Assembly: GCA_030248225.1 (NCBI GenBank)
Contig: JASANE010011740.1
Span: forward strand, 1 to 64,000
Length of the DNA stretch: 64,000 bases
Direction: 5' to 3'
DNA from: Trileptium ribeirensis
Lineage: Eukaryota; Nematoda; Enoplea; Enoplida; Thoracostomopsidae
Shown here: piece after piece, positions 1 to 11,495 of the stretch
Numbering within the stretch: position 1 is the first letter of the stretch
Layout: each line of letters starts with the position of its first letter
The notes under the pieces: generated by a model
What the model saw: only the letters and a program-made list of their open reading frames with translations
Told to the model about the DNA's origin: nothing
Databases searched by the model: none
Made by a program: the position numbers and the translations under genes

Positions 1-2106
1 GAACTAGAAAACACAAATTTGTAAATCCTAAATTAACCTTAGGGAATATAATAAATGTTTGCTCTTCTTTTGCCGCTCTGTTTCAAACAGGTAAATACAA
101 TCGATCGTTTTGAATTGGGATTGCCCAAAATTGAAACAGTATTTTTCAAATCAGGGATCAGCAAGACTCATTCAAGAATTTTATAGTGCCGTTAACCGCA
201 GTATAGGTATTTATACCATAACAAGGCCCGTTTACTACCAGCAAGAACTAGAAAACACAAATTTGTAAATCCTAAATTAACCTTACGGAATATAATAGAT
301 GTTTGCTCTTCTTATGCCGCTCTGTTTCAACCAGATAAACACAATCGATCGTTTTGAATTGGGATTGTCCAAAATTAAAACAGTATTTTTCAAATCAGCG
401 ATCAACAAGACTCATTCAAGAATTTTATAGTGCCGTTAACCGCAGTATATTTATACCATAACAATGCCCGTTTACTACCTGCAAGAACTAGAAAACACAA
501 ATTTGTAAATCCTAAATTAACCTTACGGAATATAATAAATGTTTGCTCTTCTTTTGCCGCTCTGTTTCAACCAGGTAAATACAATCAATCGTTTTGAATT
601 GGGATTGCCCAAAATTAAAACAGTATTTTTCAAATCAGCGATCATCAAGACTCATTCAAGAATTTTATAGTGCCGTTAACCGCAGTATATTTATACCATA
701 ACAATGCCCGTTTACTACCAGCAAGAACTAGAAAACACAAATTTGTAAATCCTAAATTAATCTTAAGGAATATAATAAATATTTGCTCTTCTTTTGCCGC
801 TCTGTTTCAACCAGGTAAATACAATCGATCGTTTTGAATTGGGTTTGCCCAAAATTAAAACAGTATTTTTCAAATCAGCGATCAGCAAGACTCATTCAAG
901 AATTTTATAATGCCGTTAACCGCAGTATATTTATACCATAACAAGGCCCGTTTACTACCTGCAAGAACTAGAAAACACAAATTTGTAAATCCTAAATTAA
1001 CCTTACGGAATATAATAAATGTTTGCTCTTCGTTTGCCGCTCTGTTTTAACAGGTAAACACAATCGATCGTTTTGAATCGGGATTGCCCAAAATTAAAAC
1101 AGTATTTTTCAAATCAGCGATCAGCAAGACTCATTCAAGAATTTTATAATGCCGTTAACCGCAGTATATTAATACCATAACAAGGCCCGTTTACTACCTG
1201 CAAGAACTAGAAAACACAAATTTGTAAATCCTAAATTAACCTTACGGAATATAATAAATGTTTGCTCTTCTTTTGTCGCTCTGTTTCAACCAGGTAAATA
1301 CAATCGATCGTTTTGAATTGAGATTGCCCAATATTAAAACAGAATTTTTCAAATCAGCGATCAGCAAGACTCATTCAAGAATTTTATAGTGCCGTTAACC
1401 GCAGTATATTTATACCATAACAAGGCCCGTTTACTACCTGCAAGAACTAGAAAACACAAATTTGTAAATCCTAAATTAACCTTACGAAATATAATAAATG
1501 TTTGCTCTTCTTTTGCCGCTTTGTTTCAATCAGGTAAACACAATCGATCGTTTTGAATTGGGATTGACCAAAATTAAAACAGTATTTTTCAAATCAGCGA
1601 TCAGAAAGACTCATTCAAGAATTTTATAGTGCCGTTAACCGCAGTATATTTATACCATAACAATTCCCGTTTACTACCTGCAAGAACTAGAAAACACAAA
1701 TTTGTAAATCCTAAATTAACCTTACGGAATATAATAAATGTTTGCTCTTCGTTTGCCGCTCTGTTTTAACAGGTAAACACAATCGATCGTTTTGAATTGG
1801 GATTGCCCAAAATTAAAACAGTATTTTTCAAATCAGCGATCAGCAAGACTCATTCAAGAATTTTATAGTGCCGTTAACCGCAGTATATTTATACCATAAC
1901 AATGCCCGTTTACTACCTGCAAGAACTAGAAAACACAAATTTGTAAATGCTAAATTAATCTTAAGGAATATAATAAATATTTGCTCTTCTTGTGCCGCTC
2001 TGTTTCAAACAGGTAAATACAATCGATCGTTTTGAATTGGGATTGCCCAAAATTAAAACAGTATTTTTCAAATCAGCGATCAGCAAGACTCATTCAAGAA
2101 TTTTAT
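1..2106. repeat. 240-bp satellite array, nine copies
   Basis: Nine head-to-tail copies begin with GAACTAGAAAACAC at 1, 245, 485, 725, 965, 1204, 1444, 1684 and 1923, so the period is 239-240 bp, with one 244-bp unit. The last copy breaks off near 2106. The array is cut by the left edge of the window, so its true length is unknown. Copies differ by scattered substitutions and 1-4 bp indels, for example an extra AGGT-like insertion in the first. I see no coding potential. The element or locus it came from is not recognised. Confidence 0.95.
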
Positions 2107-3395
2107 CTTGCGTGAAATATCAAATATTTCTGTTTCGTAATTTCAATGTGCGTATTGTTTTGATAAACTACTAAAGTTTCCAAAATCAAGCATCCAAATC
2201 CAGCGTTCATCATCATTTTTGAGCGCTTGCGACTGTTGGGCAGTCCTAAGATTTTGAACATAAAATGTTCAACAATAATACAACTTGCGCTTAAGCCTGA
2301 ATAACCATGATCAGAAAATGAACTTTTCCAATCGATACATCAAAACAGTAAAATCAGTGCAATGGTCAAATCAAAATTCAAATATGACAATTGAAGTTAT
2401 GAAACAAATTTCCACGCGTTTTGAAAGATAAAGATCTATCTATGACGTTCTTAACCGAAATTGCCTACGTTTAAAAGAAAATACCATTTATTTGAAGGGC
2501 GGCATGTTAGTGCAACCTAGCTCAGGAGTCCTACTTCATAGCGTATATAATGAGCGTGCCCATCATAGGCAGAATCATTTAAAAGTGAACACAAGAATCA
2601 CTAGCAACAGCATGGAGTAGTTAAAGCGATATCCCAACAACGAAGTAACTTCGGTTCGGTATCAGTTTCATGAAGTCATTCTGTTGCTTGCCGAACGGTA
2701 CATTTTTTATTTTAGTTAATATAAATAAACGCCTAACCTTATTTCTGCCGAAATTAGCTCTTGATTAAACAATATATATTATAGATAAAATAGTTATAAG
2801 AAGTTTAGAAACGCGATGTATAAAAGTCATATGCAAAGTTTTGCTTAACCCCGATATTCTGATTATGCTATGTGAAGTACGCAACAATAGCATGCAGAAT
2901 CAGGCCAGCGTTGCACCATAAAGCTTTATCATCTATAAATCTTCAGCAACATCAAATGTAATGTAATTTATTGTATGGAAATACATCCAGCCCACACAGA
3001 TATAACGTTTATCCAAGGGCTGAGAAAGCTCGCCACAAGTCATCGAGCGTTCTTAGGTATAAAACGCTAGCTCGGCGTCACACTAGGCGTTCCTGCAGAT
3101 CGGTCGTGCTGAGATCGTCGAGATGGTATCCCGACCGAACAAACTCATGATAAACAGAAAACTTGTATCATTGCGTTCCACTAAAAGGATATGATAACAA
3201 GTTATAATTTTTTGCGAATATCAAAAAGCGTTCAACCTTATAATTCCCTTATGAACGGCAATGGTCACTGTGAACAGTTTTTACAGCCGGATGAATTTCA
3301 GGCTCACCTGAACTTGAGTCATTTAGTTAATGGACTACGGCGGTGGGATTTGCGAAACACTCCATTATGACAGGACTGCACAATGACGCGCAATC
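2107..3395. other. AT-rich non-coding stretch
   Basis: No gene, repeat family or structured RNA that I recognise. It lies between the satellite and a minus-strand ORF. Confidence 0.5.
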
Positions 3396-3871
3396 TTATA
3401 ATGAATGTACCGTCTGACTAAAGCACCTAACAACGCCATAGCCGGACGGCTGTGACCAAAATATACATCCCATTACAAAATATTTAAATAAGAAACTGTA
3501 CTGAAAATTACCACCTTTGTTGAGACATGGAACAACGCAATTCGTCAAATTCTCCATGTACCAGTTATATTTGCACGGAAACGTGGGCGTACTGAGTCGA
3601 TTAATCGTTTCTTTGACAACCATAAAGTTTGTTCCAGTGTTTTGATTTAGAACAATTGTGCCACGTGGCGCAACTTCATGTCGCTTTCCGATAAACATCA
3701 AATCTTTATTGAAACTATCGATAACTGTAGGAGCGCTTGTGTTAAGAGCGAAATGTATTGTTCTACGTTTGAGATCATCCGCTAAATTAGAAACAGCTGT
3801 TTCTTCTATTCGGTAACAGTTACGCATAATAGTTCCGTGATGAGTAACGATTAGACTAGCCGATTTTCTGC
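3396..3871 (-). CDS. Possible DEG/ENaC-type channel exon (tentative)
   Basis: An open frame runs on the minus strand from a possible acceptor (TTTAG then GCAGAAAA at 3871) through an ATG at 3827 to a stop at 3396. A plausible donor (AAAG/GTGGTA) ends the exon at 3515. The translation resembles the extracellular part of degenerin/epithelial sodium channels: THHG followed by a Cys-containing stretch, a beta-rich piece with HFALN, then a HEVAPRGT segment, an INRLSTP segment and spaced cysteines (FPCKY, LTNCVVPC). In that family the order is a gly-rich turn, a VAPG-like segment, a rLPxPxxxC motif and a cysteine ladder. No transmembrane segment is visible, and I found no neighbouring exons. It could be a fragment of such a gene nested in an ELP1 intron, a retro-fragment, or a chance ORF. 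Confidence 0.35.
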
Positions 3872-6800
3872 CTAAATTTTAATGCAACATACAGTAAAGA
3901 GGCATTAAAAACTTCAACATACAAAAATGACAAGTGGAGTAACAAATGTTTCACCATGTCACGTTTAGAGGCAGTACATTATTTAATTAAAAAGAGCAGC
4001 TTTATGCGTGAGTTCAGGAGCGGACTTAATAGACTTAATCTGGGACTTAAATGTGTTAAGCTTAGGCTAGGCTAAGGTGAGCTTAGGCGCATCATTCATT
4101 TCAGTTACACCCCTAACTTTAATTTTGGCCCAAACGTTTTTATATTTTACATTCCCAATCGTTATTTAGCAGAATAATACAATAGAAATTTCGGGTCTTC
4201 CTGCCTATGTATATATTGCGAACGGATGCATTGCGGACGTTTCCTTGTCACTCAGCGTTGCTTGTTATCATGTTATGCAGTAAATTATTATTCTATTTCC
4301 GCCCATATCATTATAAGTCGAACAATACTTACAAATTTCGGGTTGTCGACAAATAAAGACTGCTCTGTGTATATTAATGATGTTAAACTAACTGTCTCTC
4401 AACATTTGTTATCATCACATTATGAATGGTTCCCATCTTAACCTACTTTTATTATGTCTACTAGAGTGGAGAATTTGGGCTTGAGCAGAGCCGGTATCAT
4501 TTTTTCGAGCCTAGCCGAGCCTGAGTATTCCACATCTTTGCCGAGCCGTCCATGTGTTGTGTACGAAACAGCTTGTACACGGCACTATATATATTTGGAC
4601 AATGCTTTCGTCGTACGGCATCCGGATGAAAAAACACTGTTTTACTGGAAAAAACATGCATGTCTGTCTATCTACCAGCAAAGTATTGATGACGGCAGCA
4701 AATTTTGCTTCTTTTAATAATTTTCTTGCTTTTTGAAAAAATACATGTAGTAAATCTCTATTTTTGTGAAAATAGCTCCAGCACTGGTTTTTGTGTATGC
4801 GATATGAAGTCCTCGTGAAGTCAACGATTAGCGATTCCTAAGCTGTATATGCAAAAAACGGTATAAACATACCGAGACAATATTCTGTTTGGTGAATACC
4901 CAGGTAAGTCTTATTTAATATATATATATAACCGGTTTAAAAGCTATTTTGAAAAAAGCAATATTTACAAAATGTTATATATCTAATGTAGACACAACTA
5001 TAATTACACTGAAAAAGCATAATTTTCATACACATCCTGCAGAACAAAAGACACAGTCGAAAGACCGCCTGAGCTAGTGTAGTAGCTGAATACAATTGCA
5101 TAAAAGTACAGTCTGGCGTCGCTGCGCGAGATTTACTGTGAACGTGGCATTGCAGTTAAACAGGCAGAGTACAATGGTGAAGACTCAAATTCTCCGTGTC
5201 CAGTACCTTACAGAGTAACACCTTGTGCCGGCAGCATCAATTTGGGGAAGCCGTCATTCCAGATACATCAATTTGCCGATGCCTCATGCCAGCTACACTA
5301 AACTGTAGAAGGTGCTGTTATACTTACACAAATATGTAGACTGTTCCACGGTGCCGCGACAGCTCTACTCGCAGTGAGGAACTATTACGCCAACATCAGT
5401 AATTTGGTGCACTATATCTTTACAGCTTACAAATTGTATGTAGTGGGTGCCGGTAAATAATAAATATGAATCGTGTGTTAAACTGATACTGTGGCGCATT
5501 GTGATATTACACAGTTGTATTATAATTAAATTCTTAGATGACTTCTGCATTTGCGTTACAGCGGAAGATAAAGATTGCATGTCTTGCAATTCGAACTACG
5601 GATGTTCAGTTTCAATTTCACTTTTGATGGCATCACGTTTATACTCTTTATTCTAGATTGTGTCGCTTTTTAAATAATTGTGCTGTTTATACGATCGAGT
5701 TCTCGTTTCGTAACGAAATGATTATGCACAACCTCCCACGACGTAATATATACAAAAACCACAAAGATTACAGTGTCATTTAAACAGTGTGCTCGCATTT
5801 GCTTACCAATTGTTACTGTGATCGGACCCTCTCTGGAACATGGACAATGTTGTTGAAAGCTAAAAATATTGACCTACACAATTAGGTCTTGTGCAAGGGT
5901 TACGTTATAAAGGACCACCGTGTGGGTGTTTCGCCTGCCATGGGTGTCTCTTCGTCCATAGAATGATGTCTTGGACATTATAGTGTTTCTGATGGTATAT
6001 ATTATGAGAAACATAGGCTTATGCTTAGTAAATGATTCATATAGGGACCTTAGCTTAGCCTAAGACTAAGGCTTAGGGTTAGTATACCGAGAACGGCATG
6101 GCATGCATTATACTTCCGCCCCTAAAGTTGACATTGGTCATGTTTCTGATACTATATATAGTGTATGTTGCATTCTAAGACATTATACATAGGTAGTGTA
6201 GGCATTGGTATAGTTTAGACCACACCATAAAATCTTTCCAAAACTCTGTGATGTTAGTAATACCGTGCATTATGTAATGTGTTTGAATTTGGTGTCCCTG
6301 ACACTGTCAGTAAAACACAATTGGTATATTTAGAGCCACAGTTAAGATGACGGTTCACCAGAATGTGCATTTGTGCTGACGAGTTTTTTTATGAAAAAAT
6401 TTGGAAAACACATAATTTGATCAATATTTATGCTGTTTTACTGCGCTCACACCTGAATTCTGGTACGTTTAGAGATAGAATTTATTCTTTTCAAATGGCT
6501 TTAGGCGTATAGCGCGATGTATTTCGTTTTGCAGGGTATGGATAAGCTATATTTTATAAATCCATATATTATACAGTATATAGCATATTTAATATTTATC
6601 TATATTACACACGTTGTATAGCACGGATATTATTATACACAGAAGCGACTCAGTAGTCTGAATTCTCGAGCACCGTGAAAACTGACCTTTTAAATTTGCA
6701 AAAAAACAGAAAAGTCAAAAACGAATAGGAATTGGAAAGCCTGCTGCCTAGCTCTGTAATAAAATTTTACAATCTGCATGAATGGAGCGAACATTGAGCC

Positions 6801-7080
6801 TGCGAAACATGCTGAAAATAACTAAATCATATATATTTAGGCCATCAGCGAAACAGCTTAGAAGGATGCGTAGGAAAATTAGCTTAGATGCTACAAAATA
6901 TGGCTTGTTAAAATTTTTATAAATTATTTTTATATATTATTTGGTTAACCTCGTTTTCTGTAAACCTGTTGCCTTAATACCAAAATGGTTTATTTTCATC
7001 CAATCTAGGGCACCATGATCCAACAACAGTTTGCAGTGGTACCTACATACTCATAGGTTGTGAGAGAGGGATTATCATCT
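3872..7080. other. AT-rich non-coding stretch
   Basis: Short frames only, none recognisable. Two small patches are rich in GCTTAGG-like words (about 4,035-4,095 and 6,050-6,085). The same word is frequent near the palindrome centre at 55 kb. Confidence 0.4.
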
Positions 7081-7300
7081 GAGGGTCAGCCCTTCTTCCC
7101 TTTGGGTGAAGCGGCCATCACTCCCTGATAGGTCGCCACCCGTCTACCTACCGGCGCCGCAGGTGTCCAATAGGCATCACACCCTCTCCATTCTTTCCGT
7201 CTTGCCGACCGTCTGATCCCGCCTTCGGAAAAGTTGAAGGCCGACAGCTCCTGTTCCCTAGCGCCTGCTACCTCCCTGGAACCTTGGAACATGTGCATGT
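7081..7300 (-). mobile_element. GC-rich fragment, probably element-derived
   Basis: A sharply bounded block much richer in GC than its surroundings. On the minus strand it is open for 96 codons up to 7376 (frame ends ...SPKGKKG at 7086). It lies just downstream of the LINE, and its base composition resembles the LINE's 5' region. It is probably a fragment of a LINE or SINE, but I cannot name the family. Confidence 0.35.
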
Positions 7301-7825
7301 GTGAATAGTATTTGCAAACTAAACAACAAGCGTATATACTAAGCCCCTCAATTAGCGATATCTCAACTGCTGTCAAAAATGCTTAAAAATATTAAAGTTT
7401 TATGACGTAAATTGCCTAAAACTGGGGATTTTCAATAACGTGGAAATCAATGCTACTAACTTATCTAGATCACAGAAAACATATCAGAATAAACAAGAAC
7501 TTAATGCATTCCAAGGATTTGAAATTTTGAGCTGAAAGTATAGATTGTTTGACCCAAATTAGGCAACGGGTGGGATGGAAGTAAATGCTTTACACTCCTA
7601 TATGCGGGACGCAAAATTAGCCGCATATGTCAATCTGTTACGGCGCTGTAGATGTTGCAATGAAGATTAGGAAATTTAGGTCTAAAATTTAGGTTTAAAA
7701 TAGTCGGAAATATAGTGTGGAGCTAGAATTCTAATTATCCAAAGCGCTCTAGCTCACGTTAAAATGGAGGGCGTTAAGCCTTTCCGACGGCGATTGAGGT
7801 AGCCGTCATTGAGTTATGCGTCCAC
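7301..7825. other. Non-coding, nothing recognised
   Basis: AT-rich sequence between the GC-rich fragment and the 3' end of the LINE. No supported feature. Confidence 0.4.
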
Positions 7826-10800
7826 TCGGTAACTTCTTCTTCTTCGTCTTGAGCGTTTGTCCCACTAGATTGCGGGGTCCGCTTGTTTGCAAAGGCTTCT
7901 CCATTTGATCCGGTTGAGGGCATCGTTTGGGGTTGCACCAACAATCCTCATGTCTTCGTTCAGTCGATCCATCCATCTTTTCTTCGGTCTTCCGCGAGGC
8001 CGACGCCCTGGTGGGTCTAGTATGAACGATGTCTTTGCTACTGAACCTTCTTCCCGGCGAATGACGTGTCCGTACCACCGCAGTCTCGATTCTTGCATCT
8101 TCCTTACTATAGGTGTTATTCCCATGCGTCTGCGAACATCGTCATTCCTGACATGATCCCATTTTGTTATTCCCAAGCACCATCGCAGCGTACGCATTTC
8201 CATTGCATGAAGGTCTTGCTCAGCTCTTGCTGTTGTTGGCCAACATTCCGATCCGTATAGAGCAACGGGTCTTATGACGGACTTATAGACTTTTGCCTTC
8301 AGGCGCTGTGGCATGCGGCGGTCACATAGAACACCGGTTACTTGCCGCCATTTAGCCCAGGCAGCCGTAATTTTCGCACGAACCTCAGGAGTGAGGTCGC
8401 CATCATTGGTGATATGGGATCCGAGGTACTTGAAGCTTTGTGTCTTAGTCAGGTCGATATCATTGATTGTGATGGTGCCGTCCGTTTGAGGGCCACCTTC
8501 CATGTACTCTGTTTTCTTGATGTTGAGTCTCAATCCGTTATTCGCCAGCCGATCTTTCCAGCATTGCGTGTTTTCCTGAAGCTGGCGCCGATCCTTATCC
8601 GCCAGCAAGACATCATCGGCGTATAGTAACGTCCATGGCAGTGCTGTTTGGATGTCACCAGTCACAGTATCCATGCACAGGATGAACAGCAGTGGCGAGA
8701 GGGCCGAACCCTGGTGGACACCGACTTTGATATTAAACGGCTCAGACACACCTGCTGGACATCGCACTGTGCTGTTGACGCCCCTGTATAGAAGCTTCAC
8801 CCAGTCGACGTAGGCTTCAGGGACGTGATGTTTGCGCAATGCCTGCCAGATCAAACTGTGAGGAACTCTATCAAAAGCTTTTTCGAGATCCAGGAACGTT
8901 ATGTGCACCGTTTGATTCTTCTCGCGGTGTTTTTCTACTAGCAAACGGGCAGCATGAATAGCGTCGATTGTCCCACATCCCTTGACAAAGCCGCACTGGT
9001 TTGACTTGATTTTCACAATTTCTCGAAGACGGCTGTCTATAATGCGCTCGAAAATCTTCAACGTGTGACACAGAAGTCTTATAGGTCTATAGTTGGAACA
9101 CTCTAACACGTCGCCTTTGCCTTTCCACACGGGTATAGTTACACTATTTGACCAAACCGTGGGAGCTTCTCCTTCCTCCACAATGCGGTTAAATAGCATG
9201 GCGAGTGTCGCAGGGCCACAACGGTCGGATATTCTCCATACCTCGGCGGGTATATCGTCAAGTCCAGTTGCCTTCCCATTCTTCATCTTTTTAAGTGCGG
9301 CGTCAACCTCTGCAGCGCTGATCGGCGGCACCGGCCCCAGGATTGGTTCTGAACAGTCAATTGGTGGATGCGGAAACTCTTCGTTGGACATAGCACTGAA
9401 ATAGTCTTTCCATCGTTTCAAAACGATAGCAGGTTCTCGCAGCACGTTTTGTTGAGCATCCTTGATGTGTCTGATCTGGCCTATGTCTTGCGTAGAGCGG
9501 TGTCGAGCATTAGCTAGACGGTAGATCTTATCCGCACCATCACGTGTATCCAATTCCGCATAGACATGGTCATAGTGGGCAGATTTGGCTTTAGCTACTG
9601 CTTTTTTCGCTGAAGACTTGAGGACTTTATATCTTTGAAAATCTTCGTCGGCACGAGACTGCAGCCACCGTTTGTACGCTAATTTCTTCTCCTTAATAAT
9701 TTTCTGTACATCTTCGTTCCACCACCAAATTTGCTTGTCAATATATCGCTTACCGGGCTTGGTCTTTCCGAGGACCATTGAACAGCGGTCCCTGACCTGG
9801 GTAGCCAAGCTATTCCAAATGTCGCTCGAGGGCTGGTTGCTGTTGATTGAAATTTGGCTCAACGCATTCCTTAGTTGATTCTTGCATTCAGGTATTTTCC
9901 ACCATTTGATTTTCTCGATTGCCGTTATCCGTGGCCGCTTTATTTTTCCAGCGGCAAGCTTGATGTTTAGCGTGAGAAGCCGATGTTGCGGTGCGACGTT
10001 TGTTGAGGGAATGACCTTCACATCGTTCGTTATCTTCAGGTCCCGACGACGAATCAACCAATAATCTATTTGTGTGGTGTGTCCTCCACTGTCATAGGTG
10101 ACTAGATGGGATTCTCGTTTCTTAAAGAATGTGTTAGCCACAGCCAGATCATTTGCTTCTGCAAAATCGAGTATATGACATCCGTCATCGTTGCGGCTTC
10201 CATACCCTTGCCCACCGTGGAACCGTTCATAGCCATGACGTTCTCGCCCAACGTGTCCATTCAAGTCGCCACCGATTACGACGTGGTCGTCCGGAGGGTA
10301 TAACTTAAGTTGACGGTCTAGACTTTCCCAAAACTCATTTTTATCTTCGTCAGCACAGTTCGTCTGAGGAGCATAACATGAGATTATTTGGATGATAGTT
10401 GAGCCTGTGTCCAATTTAACAGATATGAGGCGATCCGACACCCTGCTAACATTGACGACTTTGTCTTTTAGTTTGTCGCTGACGATCACGCCCACACCGT
10501 TTCTAGTATTTCTGATACCGTTGTAGTATAACTTGTAACCTTCGCCGATATCCTTCGCTTTTGCACCGGTCCATTTTGTCTCCTGGACGCATGCTATATC
10601 GATGCTATAGTTCTTCAGGACATCTGCCAACTCTCTACTTCGTCCAGTCATTGTACCGATATTGATGGTACCTAGCCGTATGTGGGCTCGCTTCTTTAGC
10701 CCGCTCCGTCCACGATTAGCGGGTAGCCCTTGCTCACTTGTCACGCCGCTCGGGCGCCTTCGGGAAACGCCCTAGCCCGGTCTTGAATGTATGTTGCCAT

Positions 10801-11212
10801 TGCATGAGATACGACCGATTAAATAAGGCTCGACCGATGCGTCGTCTCCATCTGACTTCGAAACCTCCACCAGTTATAAGCGGTGACCCTAGCCTTTAGC
10901 CAAAAGCCTCTAACCACAAGGCAGCAGTTGACTTTTTATCGTGGTTTGACTCCCACTAGGTGATTTTTCTGTTAGGGACCACCAGCCCTTAGCCTTTGGA
11001 CAAAGTCCTTAGCCCACAAGGCAGTGGGGTTTGGGTTATTTGCAGGCGCCAAGAGTCACTCATTCCGAACTACTCAGATCGCCGCTGCGACCACACCCCA
11101 TTTTCTTTTCCTTCTCTTCGGGCACACAACAAAACAAGGGGAGACCGCCGCTTCGTCTCCGGCACTTTTCCTCCAAAACCCGCAAACCAGGCGGAAATTT
11201 AGGGATTGAACG
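7826..11212 (-). mobile_element. RTE-type non-LTR retrotransposon (LINE)
   Basis: The element comprises a GC-rich 5' leader (about 10,745-11,212), one long ORF (7865-10744) and a very short 3' UTR that reaches a GAAGAAGAAG tract at about 7833-7848. A short, microsatellite-like 3' end is usual for the RTE group. The leader holds two related sub-repeats with the words CAAGGCAG and TTAGCC (about 10,875-10,930 and 10,970-11,030). The 5' end is placed where GC content falls to the host level. No target-site duplication could be assigned, so both ends are approximate. It sits in the ELP1 intron upstream of the first exon found here. Confidence 0.85.
7865..10744 (-). CDS. RTE LINE endonuclease-reverse transcriptase, intact 959-codon frame
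   Basis: The protein mediates target-primed reverse transcription. The N-terminal third is an APE-type endonuclease: INIGT near residue 28, QETKW at 54-58 (catalytic Glu), SCYAP at 122, GGDLNGHVG at 158, TQIDYW at 224 and QHRL at 253. The middle is the reverse transcriptase: FLDLEKAFDRVP at 617 (motif A Asp), HQGSALSP at 677 and LYADD at 707 (catalytic Asp pair), then FKYLGS at 771. The C-terminus has the basic GRRPRGRPKKRW segment at 913 that RTE-like proteins carry. No stop or frameshift interrupts it, and the length matches single-ORF RTE elements. The codon at 10744 is GTG. The frame is open back to a TAG a few codons further upstream with no ATG, and the first ATG (residue 32) lies inside the endonuclease fold. 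The true start is therefore unclear or mutated. Confidence 0.9.
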   Translation of the reverse strand: MTSEQGLPANRGRSGLKKRAHIRLGTINIGTMTGRSRELADVLKNYSIDIACVQETKWTGAKAKDIGEGYKLYYNGIRNTRNGVGVIVSDKLKDKVVNVSRVSDRLISVKLDTGSTIIQIISCYAPQTNCADEDKNEFWESLDRQLKLYPPDDHVVIGGDLNGHVGRERHGYERFHGGQGYGSRNDDGCHILDFAEANDLAVANTFFKKRESHLVTYDSGGHTTQIDYWLIRRRDLKITNDVKVIPSTNVAPQHRLLTLNIKLAAGKIKRPRITAIEKIKWWKIPECKNQLRNALSQISINSNQPSSDIWNSLATQVRDRCSMVLGKTKPGKRYIDKQIWWWNEDVQKIIKEKKLAYKRWLQSRADEDFQRYKVLKSSAKKAVAKAKSAHYDHVYAELDTRDGADKIYRLANARHRSTQDIGQIRHIKDAQQNVLREPAIVLKRWKDYFSAMSNEEFPHPPIDCSEPILGPVPPISAAEVDAALKKMKNGKATGLDDIPAEVWRISDRCGPATLAMLFNRIVEEGEAPTVWSNSVTIPVWKGKGDVLECSNYRPIRLLCHTLKIFERIIDSRLREIVKIKSNQCGFVKGCGTIDAIHAARLLVEKHREKNQTVHITFLDLEKAFDRVPHSLIWQALRKHHVPEAYVDWVKLLYRGVNSTVRCPAGVSEPFNIKVGVHQGSALSPLLFILCMDTVTGDIQTALPWTLLYADDVLLADKDRRQLQENTQCWKDRLANNGLRLNIKKTEYMEGGPQTDGTITINDIDLTKTQSFKYLGSHITNDGDLTPEVRAKITAAWAKWRQVTGVLCDRRMPQRLKAKVYKSVIRPVALYGSECWPTTARAEQDLHAMEMRTLRWCLGITKWDHVRNDDVRRRMGITPIVRKMQESRLRWYGHVIRREEGSVAKTSFILDPPGRRPRGRPKKRWMDRLNEDMRIVGATPNDALNRIKWRSLCKQADPAI

Positions 11213-11371
11213 AGTAGTATGAATAAAACGGTCTACGGATGTACTTATCATGGATAAACGGTTTGGAGCATGATTCCTGGCAATGTGTTGTTTGTCTAGT
11301 CGAGTTATGTGTTACTTATACGCGACTATGTTGAATATAATAATCTGGCTGATATTTGTGTCGGTTTGTAG

Positions 11372-11495
11372 GATCCAAAAGAATATTTGCCATTTCTGAA
11401 CGAGCTTCAGAACCTACCTGAAAATTATATGAAATACAAGATCGACTGCTATTTAAAACGCTTCAAGAATGCTTTACATCATATAGCACATGCGG
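11372..11495 (+). CDS. ELP1: ELP1 exon 1 of window
   Basis: Acceptor TTTGTAG/GATCC and donor GCGG/GTGAGC. It encodes DPKEYLPFLNELQNL...YLKRFKNALHHIAHAG, a near-diagnostic stretch of ELP1 at the start of its C-terminal alpha-solenoid. It starts in phase 0 and ends with one base of a Gly codon completed by exon 2. Confidence 0.95.

Noticed and set aside
7806..10303. Several 60-100 codon frames on both strands inside the LINE
   Set aside because: They are shadows of the 959-codon retrotransposon frame.
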